From positions 62,001 through 126,000 of the forward strand of contig VIRH01000087.1 in assembly GCA_008107755.1 (NCBI GenBank): DNA of 64,000 bases, written 5' to 3'. A program made the position numbers and the translations under genes. Origin of the DNA: Rhodobacterales bacterium. Its GTDB lineage: Bacteria; Pseudomonadota; Alphaproteobacteria; Rhizobiales; Stappiaceae. The notes under the pieces were generated by a model that saw nothing but the letters and a program-made list of their open reading frames with translations, searched no databases and was not told the origin of the DNA. Of the stretch, positions 10,039 through 18,958 are shown one piece after another (position 1 is the stretch's first letter; every line of letters starts with the position of its first letter).

Positions 10039-11265
10039 ATGACAACATTCGTCACCATCCTGTTCTGCCTCACGTATCTCGGCATGGCGGCAGGCCGGGT
10101 TCCGGGCTCGCGGATCGACCGGTCGGGAATTGCGATGATCGCAGCTGTTGTGCTGGTGGCGACAGGTGCGCTGAGCAATGGCGAGATCCTCGGCAGCATT
10201 CATTTCCCGACGCTGCTGCTGCTCGCCGGGCTGATGGTCCTTTCCGCAAGAGTTCGCGCTTCGGGTCTTTACGACGCCCTCGCCCTGTGGATCGCAAGGA
10301 GCGCCGGACGGCCGCTCCCCCTTCTCGCGATGACGATTGCGATTACAGGCCTTCTGTCAGCCTTTCTGGTCAACGATGTCGTCGTCTTTGCGATGACCCC
10401 GCTTTTGTGCAGCGGCCTTGCCGCGCGCAACCTCGATCCGCGGCCTTATCTCTTCGGAATGGCCGCCGCCAGCAACGCCGGCTCCGCCGCGACCCTCATC
10501 GGCAACCCGCAGAACATACTGATCGGCCAGATCGGCGGTCTCGATTTCTGGAAGTATCTGGGGTTCGCCGCCGTTCCGGCTCTGGCCGCGCATGTCATTT
10601 CCTTTGCCTGCATCGCCTTCGTCTGGCGCCGGAGCCTTGAACAGGTTCCCGATGACGCCATCATGGAGCCTCGAACAGTCGACCGCCAGGAAATCGCTGT
10701 CAGCTGCGGGGGCCTTGTCGTGCTGCTTGTGCTTTTCGCAACGCCCCTGCCGCGCGAGATTTCCGCGCTGCTGGTCGCCGCTTGCCTCGTCGTCAGCCGC
10801 AAGATCCCGAGCCGGCAGTTTCTGGACGAGATCGATCTGCCACTGATCATCCTGTTCGCCAGCCTGTTCATCGTGATCGGGGCCTTCACGGCGACAGGGC
10901 TTCCTCAGGTGGGAATGAACTGGCTGGCCGAAGCGAACCTGCTTCCCGAGACAGCGCCGCTGCTGGCCCTGTTCTCGCTTGCCGCCAGCAACACCATCGG
11001 CAACGTGCCTGCTGTCGTGCTGCTGCTCCAGATCTGGCAGGATATTCCGCCGAACGTTCTGACCGGACTTGCAATCCTCTCCACCCTCGCCGGCAATCTT
11101 CTGCTTGTCGGCAGCCTTGCCAACCTGATCGTGGCGGAGCGGGCGCAAGCGTTCGGTGTCGAGCTGAGTTTCCGGGATCATGCCAGGGCAGGCGTTCCCG
11201 CCACCCTCGCATCGCTTGCCGTCGCCTGTCTGTGGCTGGTGGGCTTGGGCTATCTGCCCGTCTGA
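10039..11265 (+). CDS. SLC13/ArsB-type anion permease (CitMHS/DASS superfamily)
   Basis: A 408-residue inner-membrane transporter with about ten or eleven hydrophobic segments. It shows the ion-transporter superfamily pseudo-repeats, including LVNDVVVFAMTPLL (about residue 113) and AAASNAGSAATLIGNPQN (about 145) in the first half and SLAASNTIGNVPAVVLLL in the second; SNAGS..T.IGNPQN is a typical substrate and cation-binding motif. Substrates in the superfamily include dicarboxylates, sulfate and arsenite; specificity cannot be read here. The start MTTFVTILF at 10039 has a modest AAGG; an N-terminal extension to 9904 would add 45 non-membrane residues and is unlikely. It is convergent with the iron ABC operon. 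Confidence 0.82.
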   Translation: MTTFVTILFCLTYLGMAAGRVPGSRIDRSGIAMIAAVVLVATGALSNGEILGSIHFPTLLLLAGLMVLSARVRASGLYDALALWIARSAGRPLPLLAMTIAITGLLSAFLVNDVVVFAMTPLLCSGLAARNLDPRPYLFGMAAASNAGSAATLIGNPQNILIGQIGGLDFWKYLGFAAVPALAAHVISFACIAFVWRRSLEQVPDDAIMEPRTVDRQEIAVSCGGLVVLLVLFATPLPREISALLVAACLVVSRKIPSRQFLDEIDLPLIILFASLFIVIGAFTATGLPQVGMNWLAEANLLPETAPLLALFSLAASNTIGNVPAVVLLLQIWQDIPPNVLTGLAILSTLAGNLLLVGSLANLIVAERAQAFGVELSFRDHARAGVPATLASLAVACLWLVGLGYLPV

Positions 11266-11316
11266 TCGTGCGCAAATGGTCAGGGCGCGGAAAAATCGCC
11301 CACCCTGACCTTGTTC

Positions 11317-12075
11317 TCAAGCCGCTGACCGGTCGATGATGATGTGCTTCTCGCCGCGCGAACAGGCCTCGATCCGCGCATCGACCTTGTAGACGGTCCG
11401 CAGAAGCTCCGGCGTGATCACTTCGGCGGAAGGACCGGCGGCAACGAGCCGGCCATCGGCGATCACCAGAGTGTTGGCGCAATAGCGCAAGGCATGATTG
11501 AGGTCGTGCAGGGCAATCAGAACGATCATGTTCTTCTGCCGGGCAAGCGCATGCATATAGCCCAGAACTTCCACCTGCCTGTAAAGGTCCAGCGCAGACG
11601 TCGGTTCGTCCATCATCAGGACTTCCGGATTGCGCACGAGAGCCTGGGCGATGGAGACGAGCTGCCGCTGGCCGCCGGAAAGCTCCCCCAGATTGCGGAA
11701 AGCGAGATCGGAGATCTGAAGGGAAGCCAGCAGGTGGTCGATATAGGTCAGCTCATGATCCTGAACCCGCCAACCCTGACCTTGCTTCGCGGCCAGCAGA
11801 ACGGATTCGTAAACCGTCAGGACCGCATTGGCGCTGGTGTCCTGTGGCATGTACCGGATCGCTTCCTTCTGCTCTGCCCTTGCCCCGTCGAGATGGATCG
11901 TCCCCGGCCCCTTCATCAATTCGGCGATGCGCTTGAAGAGGGTCGACTTTCCAGCCGCGTTCGGCCCGATCACGGCGGTCATTTCGCCGCCCTTCAGTTC
12001 AGGCGTCGTCACATCCGCTACCGTCAGGGCGGAACCGTATTTTGCCCCGAGACCATCGAGCTTGAGCGTTACCAC
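11317..12075 (-). CDS. FecE/FhuC-type iron-chelate ABC transporter ATPase
   Basis: A 252-residue ATP-binding subunit of a Fe3+-siderophore or haem-type importer. Walker A GPNAAGKST (residues 37-45), signature LSGGQRQL, Walker B VLMMDEPTSALD and the H-loop ALHDLNHAL are all intact. No ATG fits; the GTG at 12075 is preceded by GGAGG and overlaps the last codons of the permease gene, indicating translational coupling. It is the third gene of the operon binding protein - permease - ATPase. The chelate is unknown. Confidence 0.9.
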   Translation of the reverse strand: MVTLKLDGLGAKYGSALTVADVTTPELKGGEMTAVIGPNAAGKSTLFKRIAELMKGPGTIHLDGARAEQKEAIRYMPQDTSANAVLTVYESVLLAAKQGQGWRVQDHELTYIDHLLASLQISDLAFRNLGELSGGQRQLVSIAQALVRNPEVLMMDEPTSALDLYRQVEVLGYMHALARQKNMIVLIALHDLNHALRYCANTLVIADGRLVAAGPSAEVITPELLRTVYKVDARIEACSRGEKHIIIDRSAA

Positions 12076-13133
12076 GAGTTCCTCCGGTCGGCGAAGATGA
12101 GAGCAAAGAAGAAGGGCACGCCGACAAGGGCGGTGATGACACCGATCGGCAGGATAGCGCCGGGCAGCAGCATCTTGGAGACGACGGACGTCGCCGACAG
12201 CATCAAGGCGCCGCACAGGACCGCCGCCGGCAGGAAGACGCGCTGGTCCTCGCCAACGAGCATCCGCGCGATATGAGGCCCGACAAGTCCGACGAAGCCG
12301 ATCGTTCCGACGAAAGACACCGGAATGGCCGCAAGCAGGCTGACACCAATCAGCGTCTTGAGCCGCAACGAGCGGATATTGACGCCGAAGCTTGCCGCCT
12401 TGTCATCACCAAGCCGCAGGGCCGTCAGCGCCCAGGAATGACGGGCAAAGAACGGGATGCAGACCAGAAGCACCGCGAACGTGGCGAAAACCTTTGTCCA
12501 GGTTGCCTTGGTCAGCGACCCCATGGTCCAGAAGACGACGGCTGCGAGCGCCTGTTCGGAGGCCAGATATTCCAGCAGCGAAAGCAGTGCGTTGAAAGTG
12601 AAGACGAGGGCGATACCGAGCAGAACGATGGTCTGGACGGTGACACCTCGAAACGTCGAGAAGGCATAGATGAAGAGCGAGGCGGCCATGGCCATGATGA
12701 AGGCGTTGATCGGCACCATGTACTGAACGGCAGCAGGAAAGATTGCGACCCCGGTGACGAGGCCGAGCGCTGCCCCGAACCCGGCTGCAGCGGAAATGCC
12801 GAGTGTAAAAGGGCTCGCCAGCGGATTGGCAAGGATCGTCTGCATCTGCGCACCGGCGAGCGCCAGGCATCCGCCAACGGAAATCGCCATAAGCGCGATC
12901 GGCATGCGGATATCCCAGATCACCACGCGGGTCTGAAGTTCCGCGCTGCCGGGGAAGAACAGCGCCGACAGGACCTCATCGAGCGGATAGCGCGCCGGAC
13001 CGAGGGAAAGGTCCAGCGATAAGCTGACCGCCAGGGCTGTCAACAGCCCGCACAGAACCAGGATACGTTTAAGCACAAGGTCGCGGTAAAGACCGCGACC
13101 CGTCTTGTCTGCAAGTGTTCCCTGCACGCTCAT
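12069..13133 (-). CDS. FecCD-type iron-chelate ABC transporter permease
   Basis: A 354-residue BtuC/FecCD-fold permease with about ten membrane helices. Hallmarks are RMPIALMAISVGGCLALAGAQMQTILANPLASP (GxxMQxxxxNPLAxP) and GTIGFVGLVGPHIARMLVG in the ATPase-coupling loop. The ATG at 13133 starts one base after the stop of the binding-protein gene. A single permease gene implies a homodimeric channel, unlike FecC plus FecD systems. Confidence 0.93.
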   Translation of the reverse strand: MSVQGTLADKTGRGLYRDLVLKRILVLCGLLTALAVSLSLDLSLGPARYPLDEVLSALFFPGSAELQTRVVIWDIRMPIALMAISVGGCLALAGAQMQTILANPLASPFTLGISAAAGFGAALGLVTGVAIFPAAVQYMVPINAFIMAMAASLFIYAFSTFRGVTVQTIVLLGIALVFTFNALLSLLEYLASEQALAAVVFWTMGSLTKATWTKVFATFAVLLVCIPFFARHSWALTALRLGDDKAASFGVNIRSLRLKTLIGVSLLAAIPVSFVGTIGFVGLVGPHIARMLVGEDQRVFLPAAVLCGALMLSATSVVSKMLLPGAILPIGVITALVGVPFFFALIFADRRNSW

Positions 13134-13134
13134 G

Positions 13135-14274
13135 TCAACTCTTCGGTTTCAGGGATACGAAATAGCCTGGCCGGTAATCGATCGGCAGGAACCGGTCATG
13201 AAGTTCCTTGAACGTCGCGTCCGGGTCGAGGTCCTCGAACAGGTCGGGATGCAGCCACTTCGCGATCTGCTGAATGGCGACGAACTGGTAGGGATTGTTG
13301 TAGAACTGGTGCCAGATGGCATGGACATCGTTGTTCTTGGCTGCGGTGACCCCGGTAAAGGCCGGGCGCTCCATCAGCTTTGCCAGTTTCTCGGACGAGA
13401 CTTCCGGATCCGCGCCGGCGCCGACGCCCACCCAGCTCCCTCCAGGGACATAGAGCTCCCAGTTGGCACCGGTGACGATGATCTGGTCCGGATCTGCTGC
13501 GATGATCTGCTCCGGGTTCACCGTTCCGAACGTGCCGGGAATGATGTCGGACGCCATGTTCGCACCGCCGGCGATCTCGACCATCTTGCCGAAGTTGCCA
13601 TTGCCGAAGGACATGCAGCAGTCGTCGGAATAGCCGCCCGCACGTTCCACGAAGACCATCGGCCGAACGAGATCCTTTTGTTCAGCCAGCTTGTCCGTGA
13701 CACGCGCAATCGCTTCAGCACGGAATTCGATGAAGGACTCGGCCTTTTCCTCTTCGCCGTAGAGTTTGCCGATCAGGCGCATGGACGGCTCGGTGTTCTG
13801 CATCGGCTTTTCGCGGAAATCGACATAGACCACCGGAATGCCGACCTTTGCCAGCTTCTCGATATAGCCGCCATCTTCTGTGGCGGCCTTGGCATCAAGG
13901 TTCAGGATGATCACGTCAGGATCGAGCGCAACGGCCTGCTCGATGTCGAAGGTGCCGGCCTTTGTGCCACCGAATGTTGGCAGCTCCGACATGATCGGAA
14001 ACTTCTCGAGATACTGATGGTAGCCATCATTGTCGGCTTTCTCGAAGTCGTCACGCCAGCCGACAACACGCTTGAACGGATCGTCGCTGTCGAGCACAGC
14101 CGTGAAATAGATCTGACGCCCTTCGCCGAGGATCACCTTTTCCACCGGCACTTCGACATCGATCTTGCGACCGGTAACATCCGTTACAGTCACGGTTTCA
14201 CCGGCCATCGCGGTGGCGGATACGAGAAACGCGCCAAGGAGTGCGGACGCGGCACCTACGGTTTTGTGGAACAC
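13135..14274 (-). CDS. FecB-type iron-chelate ABC transporter periplasmic binding protein
   Basis: A 379-residue class III periplasmic binding protein with a Sec signal (HKTVGAASALLGAFLVSATAMA). The mature chain opens with the typical VTVTDVTGRKIDVEVPVEKVI segment of siderophore- and haem-binding proteins, and has a two-lobe layout with DPDVIILNLD and ADPDQIIVTG. The unusual DDCCMSFGNGNFG segment (about residues 221-233) may contact ligand. The start is a GTG at 14274 with GGAGATAG just upstream. It is the first gene of the iron operon; an ICE-like palindrome lies 87 bp upstream. Ligand not determinable. Confidence 0.9.
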   Translation of the reverse strand: MFHKTVGAASALLGAFLVSATAMAGETVTVTDVTGRKIDVEVPVEKVILGEGRQIYFTAVLDSDDPFKRVVGWRDDFEKADNDGYHQYLEKFPIMSELPTFGGTKAGTFDIEQAVALDPDVIILNLDAKAATEDGGYIEKLAKVGIPVVYVDFREKPMQNTEPSMRLIGKLYGEEEKAESFIEFRAEAIARVTDKLAEQKDLVRPMVFVERAGGYSDDCCMSFGNGNFGKMVEIAGGANMASDIIPGTFGTVNPEQIIAADPDQIIVTGANWELYVPGGSWVGVGAGADPEVSSEKLAKLMERPAFTGVTAAKNNDVHAIWHQFYNNPYQFVAIQQIAKWLHPDLFEDLDPDATFKELHDRFLPIDYRPGYFVSLKPKS

Positions 14275-14360
14275 ACCTATCTCCGAAGTCAGGAGTAAAT
14301 CTGAATTTTTAACTCTTGTTTCCTCCTATTTTTCTGGAGTAAATGAGTCAAGATATATCT

Positions 14361-14377
14361 TTTGGAATGATTCCAAC
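14361..14377. promoter_or_regulatory. Irr/ICE-like iron-control palindrome
   Basis: TTTGGAATGATTCCAAC contains a perfect 7+1+7 inverted repeat (14362-14376) and matches the layout of the Irr-binding iron-control element of Rhizobiales (about TTTAGAA-N3-TTCTAAA, as I recall it) at most positions. It sits between the divergent FecB-type gene (87 bp) and the methyltransferase gene (19 bp before its ATG), so bound Irr or another Fur-family protein could control both. Confidence 0.6.
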
Positions 14378-14395
14378 CAGATAGGTGCACCTGGA

Positions 14396-15199
14396 ATGAG
14401 CGAGACAGCCCCGCAGTCAAATTTCGATCTGCGCGAAGAGATCAAGGAATACTGGAGCAAGCGTGCCGAAACCTTCGACACCCAGCCCGGACACGAGATC
14501 TTTTCGGAGAGCGAAAGAGAGGCGTGGCACCGGCTGTTCAAACGCCATCTCGGACCGGGCGACGGTCGGCGTGCGCTCGACCTTGCCTCCGGAACGGGCG
14601 TCATTTCGCACGTGCTTGACGATATAGGTTTTGACGTGACCGGCCTCGACTGGGCCGACCCCATGCTGGCGCGCGCGAAGGCGAAGGCCGGGGAGCGGAA
14701 AAGGTCGATCCGGTTCCTGATGGGCGACGCCGAACGGACGATGGAGCCGGATGATCACTACGACGTCGTCACCTGTCGCCATCTCGTGTGGACACTGGTC
14801 GATCCGAAGGCAGCCTTTAACGAATGGGCGCGGGTGCTGAAGCCCGGTGGAAAGCTGCTGATCGTGGATGGAGATTTCGTCGATCCCGGTCTGGTCGCCA
14901 GACTGGCAGCTCGGCTCTCGAAGGCACTTGCTGGGCTCAGTCGGAAATCGGTATCGAAGCCTGCCCCCGAAGCCGCCGAGATGCTGGCAACTCACCGCAG
15001 CATCCTGTCACGGGTCTATTTCTCCGGCGGAGCAAGGGCGGAGGCGGTTGCCGCTCTGCTGGAAGAGGCTGGCTTTTCCGAGATCCGGATCGACACGAAC
15101 CTGCGCGCGATCCAGTGGGCGCAGGCCCGTAACTTCAGCTTTCTGAAGGGCGTCGAGCGCGCGACTCAGCATCGCTATGCAATTTGCGCGACGAAATGA
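14396..15199 (+). CDS. Class I SAM-dependent methyltransferase linked to iron uptake
   Basis: A 267-residue methyltransferase with SAM motif I RALDLASGTGVISHVL (about residue 60; the usual Gly-Cys replaced by Ala-Ser), the acidic ribose-binding position at VTGLDWADPM, and a post-motif region LKPGGKLLIVDGDF. The C-terminal half (about 170-267) is a substrate cap. Start MSETAPQSN at 14396; a longer frame beginning at 14165 overlaps the iron operon and is not credible. The divergent, shared-regulator arrangement suggests a role in chelate metabolism or metal homeostasis, but the substrate is unknown. Confidence 0.85.
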   Translation: MSETAPQSNFDLREEIKEYWSKRAETFDTQPGHEIFSESEREAWHRLFKRHLGPGDGRRALDLASGTGVISHVLDDIGFDVTGLDWADPMLARAKAKAGERKRSIRFLMGDAERTMEPDDHYDVVTCRHLVWTLVDPKAAFNEWARVLKPGGKLLIVDGDFVDPGLVARLAARLSKALAGLSRKSVSKPAPEAAEMLATHRSILSRVYFSGGARAEAVAALLEEAGFSEIRIDTNLRAIQWAQARNFSFLKGVERATQHRYAICATK

Positions 15200-15669
15200 C
15201 GGCACGCAGCGTGCCGGAACCCTTGTGGAAAATTTTATTGCACCCTGCGCCGAATGACCGCGGCTGAAAATACCCGAGGCCCGGCATCATGCTGACACAT
15301 GAATGCCGAGCCCCAAGTGCCCAGTCCGCCCCAGGTATTGCTCCTCCCGCCATGCAGCCGTCCCCGGTCTCGCCGCTCGCGCGGTCCCATGGCCCGTCCG
15401 CGTTCCTCCAGCAGCCGATTGATCCGGGTCAAGGACAGGAAGCTTGTTTGCCAGCCAAGTAAAGCAACTGCCCCTGACCCGGGCAAGCACAATCTCGGAT
15501 TGTGCGAGGGTGAACGGCAAGTTTACAGTAACCTTGTCCACTGCCTCGGGATAACGGGGATAATGTCGGGGAAAGACGCAAAACGGCCACGACTGGAATT
15601 GCCATCATCCCCATTGCCATCGGGCGAAAGTGGAATGATAAAGAAGAAAAAGGTTTGCCGGAGGCAATA
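15200..15669. other. 470-bp intergenic region with one short palindrome
   Basis: No supported gene. A weak hairpin follows the methyltransferase stop (GGCAC/GTGCC near 15205). At 15487-15505 there is a perfect 8-bp inverted repeat, GCACAATC / GATTGTGC around TCG, without a T-run, which could be an operator for the DUF3775 gene. The last 50 bp before that gene are AT-rich. Confidence 0.45.
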
Positions 15670-16080
15670 ATGGACATCAACCTCACCCTGTCCGCGGACA
15701 CGATCCGCCTGCTTGCACAAAAGGCACGCGCTGTTGCCACCTCCATGGAGGATTCCTTTGAGGACGGCCATGAAGGCGATGTCGAATTCGACTCCGATTC
15801 ACTGGAGGAAGGCCATAATCACGACGGTCTCGCCGAAGAGGAAAACGACGACCTGTCCGACGAGGAACTGCGCGAGCTGATTCAGGATCTCAACGTCGAC
15901 GAAGCCGCCGAGCTTGTCGCCGTGACCTGGATTGGTCGGGGCGACTTCGAGGCCGAGGATTTCGAACAGGCTGTCGAGGAAGCCCGCGAACGCGCCGTCG
16001 GCTCTACGGCCAGCTATCTTCTTGGCATGCCGTTGCTTGCCGACCATCTGGAATCCGGCCTCGACGCGCTCGATCTCTGA
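15670..16080 (+). CDS. DUF3775 family protein
   Basis: A 136-residue acidic cytoplasmic protein. The core LSDEELRELIQDLNVDEAAELVAVTWIGRGDFEAEDFEQAVEEARER, then STASYLLGMPLLADHLESGL, matches the alphaproteobacterial DUF3775 family. Residues 25-65 form an Asp/Glu-rich, His-containing linker that is probably disordered. The ATG at 15670 follows GGAGG by 5 nt. Function unknown; single-gene unit. Confidence 0.85.
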   Translation: MDINLTLSADTIRLLAQKARAVATSMEDSFEDGHEGDVEFDSDSLEEGHNHDGLAEEENDDLSDEELRELIQDLNVDEAAELVAVTWIGRGDFEAEDFEQAVEEARERAVGSTASYLLGMPLLADHLESGLDALDL

Positions 16081-16423
16081 GCGCGCTTCTTGCCTGCGAA
16101 AACATTTCGGACGGGCGAGCCGACACGTCTGCGCCTCGTGATTTGAGACAGGGGCCCAAGCCTCCTTGCAGCGTCAAGGTGTGCGGGAACACTTTGCCGG
16201 CTGGTCCACAACCGGGCGTTTTCCTTGGGAAAAACCGTTCAAACGTCATTTCCCGTCTTTTCCGGACCGCATCGTTGACGCAGGCTCGTGCCCGCACATC
16301 GTGAAATGGCCGCCTCCGGTACAAAAGGCTTCAAGCCAAAGGGGCGCGACCTTTCCTGACTTGCAACGTAAACCCGAGGGGCGTTCTTCGGAACAGCGGG
16401 TTGAAACAGGGAGTGGGGCATTG
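16081..16423. other. 343-bp intergenic region, nothing supported
   Basis: GC-rich sequence between the DUF3775 gene and a putative tiny membrane protein. Frames through it have no ribosome binding site or family resemblance, and no terminator is obvious. Confidence 0.35.
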
Positions 16424-16546
16424 ATGCAGGATCCGGCGAACCAGGATATCTTTTCGGTCCACCGTCCGTCACCGTGGCCATACGTCGGGGGAATGCTGGC
16501 GTTCACGGCGGTGGTCACGACACTGGTCATGGCCTTCAGCGGGTAG
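16424..16546 (+). CDS. Putative 40-residue single-TM protein
   Basis: A short frame MQDPANQDIF, then SVHRPSPWPYVGGMLAFTAVV and TTLVMAFSG. It has a polar N-terminus and one hydrophobic helix with a Trp-Pro-Tyr interface, typical of tiny inner-membrane proteins. A purine-rich AGGGAG lies about 11 nt upstream of the ATG; TTG at 16421 is an alternative start. The evidence is composition and topology only. Confidence 0.4.
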   Translation: MQDPANQDIFSVHRPSPWPYVGGMLAFTAVVTTLVMAFSG

Positions 16547-16739
16547 AGCCTGACCGGATCGGCTCCCGAGGCAGAGAACCCAAGCACGATCTCTCACGTT
16601 GAGCGTGACGAAAGCCGATGGACGCCGTCGCATCGCGTTCTGTCTTGCGCATGCGGTGATCGAACCGATATGAGGGCATTGAAACCCCTTTGAGGGCGGC
16701 ATATCTCACGCCGCTCTTCGTGTACCGGAAAGCCGCGGA

Positions 16740-17705
16740 ATGCCTGCAACGCGCCTGGCCGTGCTTGATCTCTTCCGCGGCCTGGCCGTGGTGGCGATGG
16801 CCGCCTATCACCTCTCCTGGGACCTGTCCTGGTTCGCCTTCGTCTCCTGGCCGGTGTCGCAGGGTAGCGGCTGGCGCACCTTCGCAATGCTCATCGCCGG
16901 CAGTTTTCTGTTCGTCTCCGGCATCAGCCTCGATCTCGCCCATCGTGACAGGATCCGCTGGCGCTCGTTCTTCGTGCGCCTTGCGAAGATCGTTCTCGCC
17001 GCGGCCGCCGTCTCCATCGTGACCTACTTCACCTTCGGCGACAATTTCGTTCGCTTCGGCGTCCTCCACGCAATCGCCGCCTCCAGCCTGATCGCCCTGC
17101 CGTTCACCCGCCTGCCGTTCTGGGCCTCGATCCTTGCGGCTGCGTTCATCTTTTCAATGCCGACCTGGGCCGCGTCCGGTGCTTTCGATGGCCAGTTCCT
17201 GTTGTGGACCGGTCTCGGCACACCTGCCGTCGGGAGCGTCGACTACGTGCCTCTCGTGCCATGGGCGGGTGTGGCGCTCGCAGGGCTTGCGATCTCCCGG
17301 GCCTTCCGGATCTTCGGTGTCTGGGAAAAGCTCTCGGCATTTCGCTTCAACGGTCTCATTGGCCAAAGCACGCGGTTTCTCGGTCGCCACTCCCTGCCGA
17401 TCTACCTTCTGCACCAGCCCGTGCTCTACGGTCTCGTCTGGATGGCCGCACTTCTCGGTCCGGATTTCGATCAGGGCTCGGTCTCCTTCGTGCGAAGCTG
17501 CACGCAGGCCTGCAAGGACAACGGCGGCACTCCGGACATTTGCGAAGCGGCCTGCGCCTGCACGCTCGACAACCTGAAGGCAGACAAGATCTGGACCCCG
17601 CTCAACGAAGATCCGCAGAACCAGTCGCTGAGAGCCAGAATGAACGATCGCTATGCCCAGTGCATGGCCGATCCCCAGTCCCGCCCACTCACCTCAGGTA
17701 ATTGA
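16740..17705 (+). CDS. DUF1624 heparan-alpha-glucosaminide N-acetyltransferase-like membrane protein
   Basis: A 321-residue polytopic inner-membrane protein. The N-terminal LAVLDLFRGLAVVAMAAYHLSWDL (residues 6-29) is the DUF1624/HGSNAT-like signature, with the conserved Asp-Arg-Gly and His; GRHSLPIYLLHQP follows near residue 218. Members probably transfer acyl groups across the membrane, but bacterial substrates are not known. After the last helix there is a soluble tail (about 245-321) with six cysteines (SCTQACKDNGGTPDICEAAC and beyond). Start ATG 16740, with weak CGCGGA upstream. Its end overlaps the convergent kinase-like gene by 12 bp. Confidence 0.8.
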   Translation: MPATRLAVLDLFRGLAVVAMAAYHLSWDLSWFAFVSWPVSQGSGWRTFAMLIAGSFLFVSGISLDLAHRDRIRWRSFFVRLAKIVLAAAAVSIVTYFTFGDNFVRFGVLHAIAASSLIALPFTRLPFWASILAAAFIFSMPTWAASGAFDGQFLLWTGLGTPAVGSVDYVPLVPWAGVALAGLAISRAFRIFGVWEKLSAFRFNGLIGQSTRFLGRHSLPIYLLHQPVLYGLVWMAALLGPDFDQGSVSFVRSCTQACKDNGGTPDICEAACACTLDNLKADKIWTPLNEDPQNQSLRARMNDRYAQCMADPQSRPLTSGN

Positions 17706-18593
17706 CGCAAGAAGCCCGAGCGCCCGGTCCCGGCGCTGCCGGGCAAAGGAAAGGAAGACCGACTGGTCTCTCCCCTGCGCCATCTGGCCGAAGGCCCACA
17801 GCGCGGAAACCGCATCGCAGCGGGCTTTCATGAAGTTCATCTGCCGGGCGGACGGAAGATCGCCGGCGGCCTGCCCGTAGGCCGTCAGAAACTGATGCTC
17901 CTGCGCAGTGGTGAAGCCGATTTCCTGAATGGCATAGGCCAGATCCCATGCCGGCTCCGCCATCGCCGAATATTCCCAATCGATCAGCCAGAGCCGTTCG
18001 CCGGTCATCAGGCAGTTGCCTTCCGATAGGTCTCCGTGGCTCGGAACCCAGACGGTTTTCGCCCTGAGATCCGCCTGTCCTCCGGCCCGGGCAATTGCAT
18101 CCAGGAGCGGGCGGGCGGCATCTGCCAAAGTCTCATCGCCTTCAAGGCGAGAGAACTCGGCCGCGCAGACATCATCCGGATCCAGCTTTCCCTGAAAGAC
18201 CGCGCCACTGCCATGGAGCCGCGCAACCGAATGGCCCAGGGCAACCGCCAGCTTGGTCCGATCCGAAACACGTTCCTTGACATCCCGCGTCAGAAGGAGA
18301 CCCGTCTCGGGTCTGCAAACAAGCGGCGGAACCGCGAGACCGAGACTTGCCGCGATCTCGAGATTATGCGCCTCGGCCTCCCGGTCGATTGTTTCAACGC
18401 TGCCATTACCGGGCAAACGGAGAAAGAAGTCACCGTTGTCAGCCTCGATCCGGAAGACCCGGTTCGTAAGCCCGTCCCGCGAGATGATCGTGTCAGGCGT
18501 GCCGCAGATCCGGGCAAGCTCTGCGTCGTCCGCGAATGCGGCCAGCACGGCGGCATGAGAGATGTCTGGAGTATCGCTGACCTTCTGTGGCAA
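17694..18593 (-). CDS. APH-fold phosphotransferase (choline/thiamine kinase-like)
   Basis: A 299-residue cytoplasmic kinase. The Brenner motif reads SHGDLSEGNCL (about 190-200; the usual HxDxxxxN with Gly inserted as in choline-kinase-like APH proteins), followed by the metal site LIDWEYSAMAEPAWDLA. An N-terminal lobe with SRDGLTNRVFRIEADNGDFFLRLPG fits ATP binding. Candidates for substrate are choline, ethanolamine, thiamine or an aminoglycoside-like amine. It starts near the divergent Rdx-type gene and could share its promoter. Confidence 0.82.
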   Translation of the reverse strand: MPQKVSDTPDISHAAVLAAFADDAELARICGTPDTIISRDGLTNRVFRIEADNGDFFLRLPGNGSVETIDREAEAHNLEIAASLGLAVPPLVCRPETGLLLTRDVKERVSDRTKLAVALGHSVARLHGSGAVFQGKLDPDDVCAAEFSRLEGDETLADAARPLLDAIARAGGQADLRAKTVWVPSHGDLSEGNCLMTGERLWLIDWEYSAMAEPAWDLAYAIQEIGFTTAQEHQFLTAYGQAAGDLPSARQMNFMKARCDAVSALWAFGQMAQGRDQSVFLSFARQRRDRALGLLASIT

Positions 18594-18634
18594 AAGCGGA
18601 GAGTTCCCGGTTTCGAACTGACATGCAGGATGCC

Positions 18635-18937
18635 ATGACGACGGTCCCCTCGCCCCATATCATCATAACCTACTGCCGCCAATGCAATTGGCTGCTGCGC
18701 TCGGCCTGGATGGCGCAGGAGATCCTGTCGACCTTCTCGGAGGAAACCGGTGCCGTCACCCTCGTGCCGGGAACCGGCGGCGTCTTCACCATCACCTGCG
18801 ATGGCCAGCACGTCTGGGACCGTAAGCAGGATGGCGGTTTTCCGGAAGCGAAGGTGCTGAAGCAGCGCCTTCGCGACCAGTTGTGGCCGGACCGGGACCT
18901 CGGTCATTCGGACCGGCCCAAGGACGTGGACCCTTGA
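18635..18937 (+). CDS. SelT/SelW/SelH (Rdx) family thioredoxin-like protein
   Basis: A 100-residue protein of the Rdx family. The redox motif is YCRQCNWLLRSAWMAQEILSTF at residues 10-31 (CxxC, where eukaryotic relatives have CxxU), and the thioredoxin-like fold continues through GVFTITCDGQHVWDRKQDGGFPEAKVLKQRLRD. It probably acts as a cytoplasmic thiol oxidoreductase, partner unknown. I prefer ATG 18635 (AGGA four bases upstream); 18623 and 18587 are in-frame alternatives. Confidence 0.85.
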   Translation: MTTVPSPHIIITYCRQCNWLLRSAWMAQEILSTFSEETGAVTLVPGTGGVFTITCDGQHVWDRKQDGGFPEAKVLKQRLRDQLWPDRDLGHSDRPKDVDP

Positions 18938-18958
18938 TGCATCGGGTGGAAAGAGAGT

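Noticed and set aside
10446-11181. Antisense frames within the anion permease gene
   Set aside because: They lie opposite membrane-helix codons and encode charged, Gln/Asp-rich sequence without any signal for translation.
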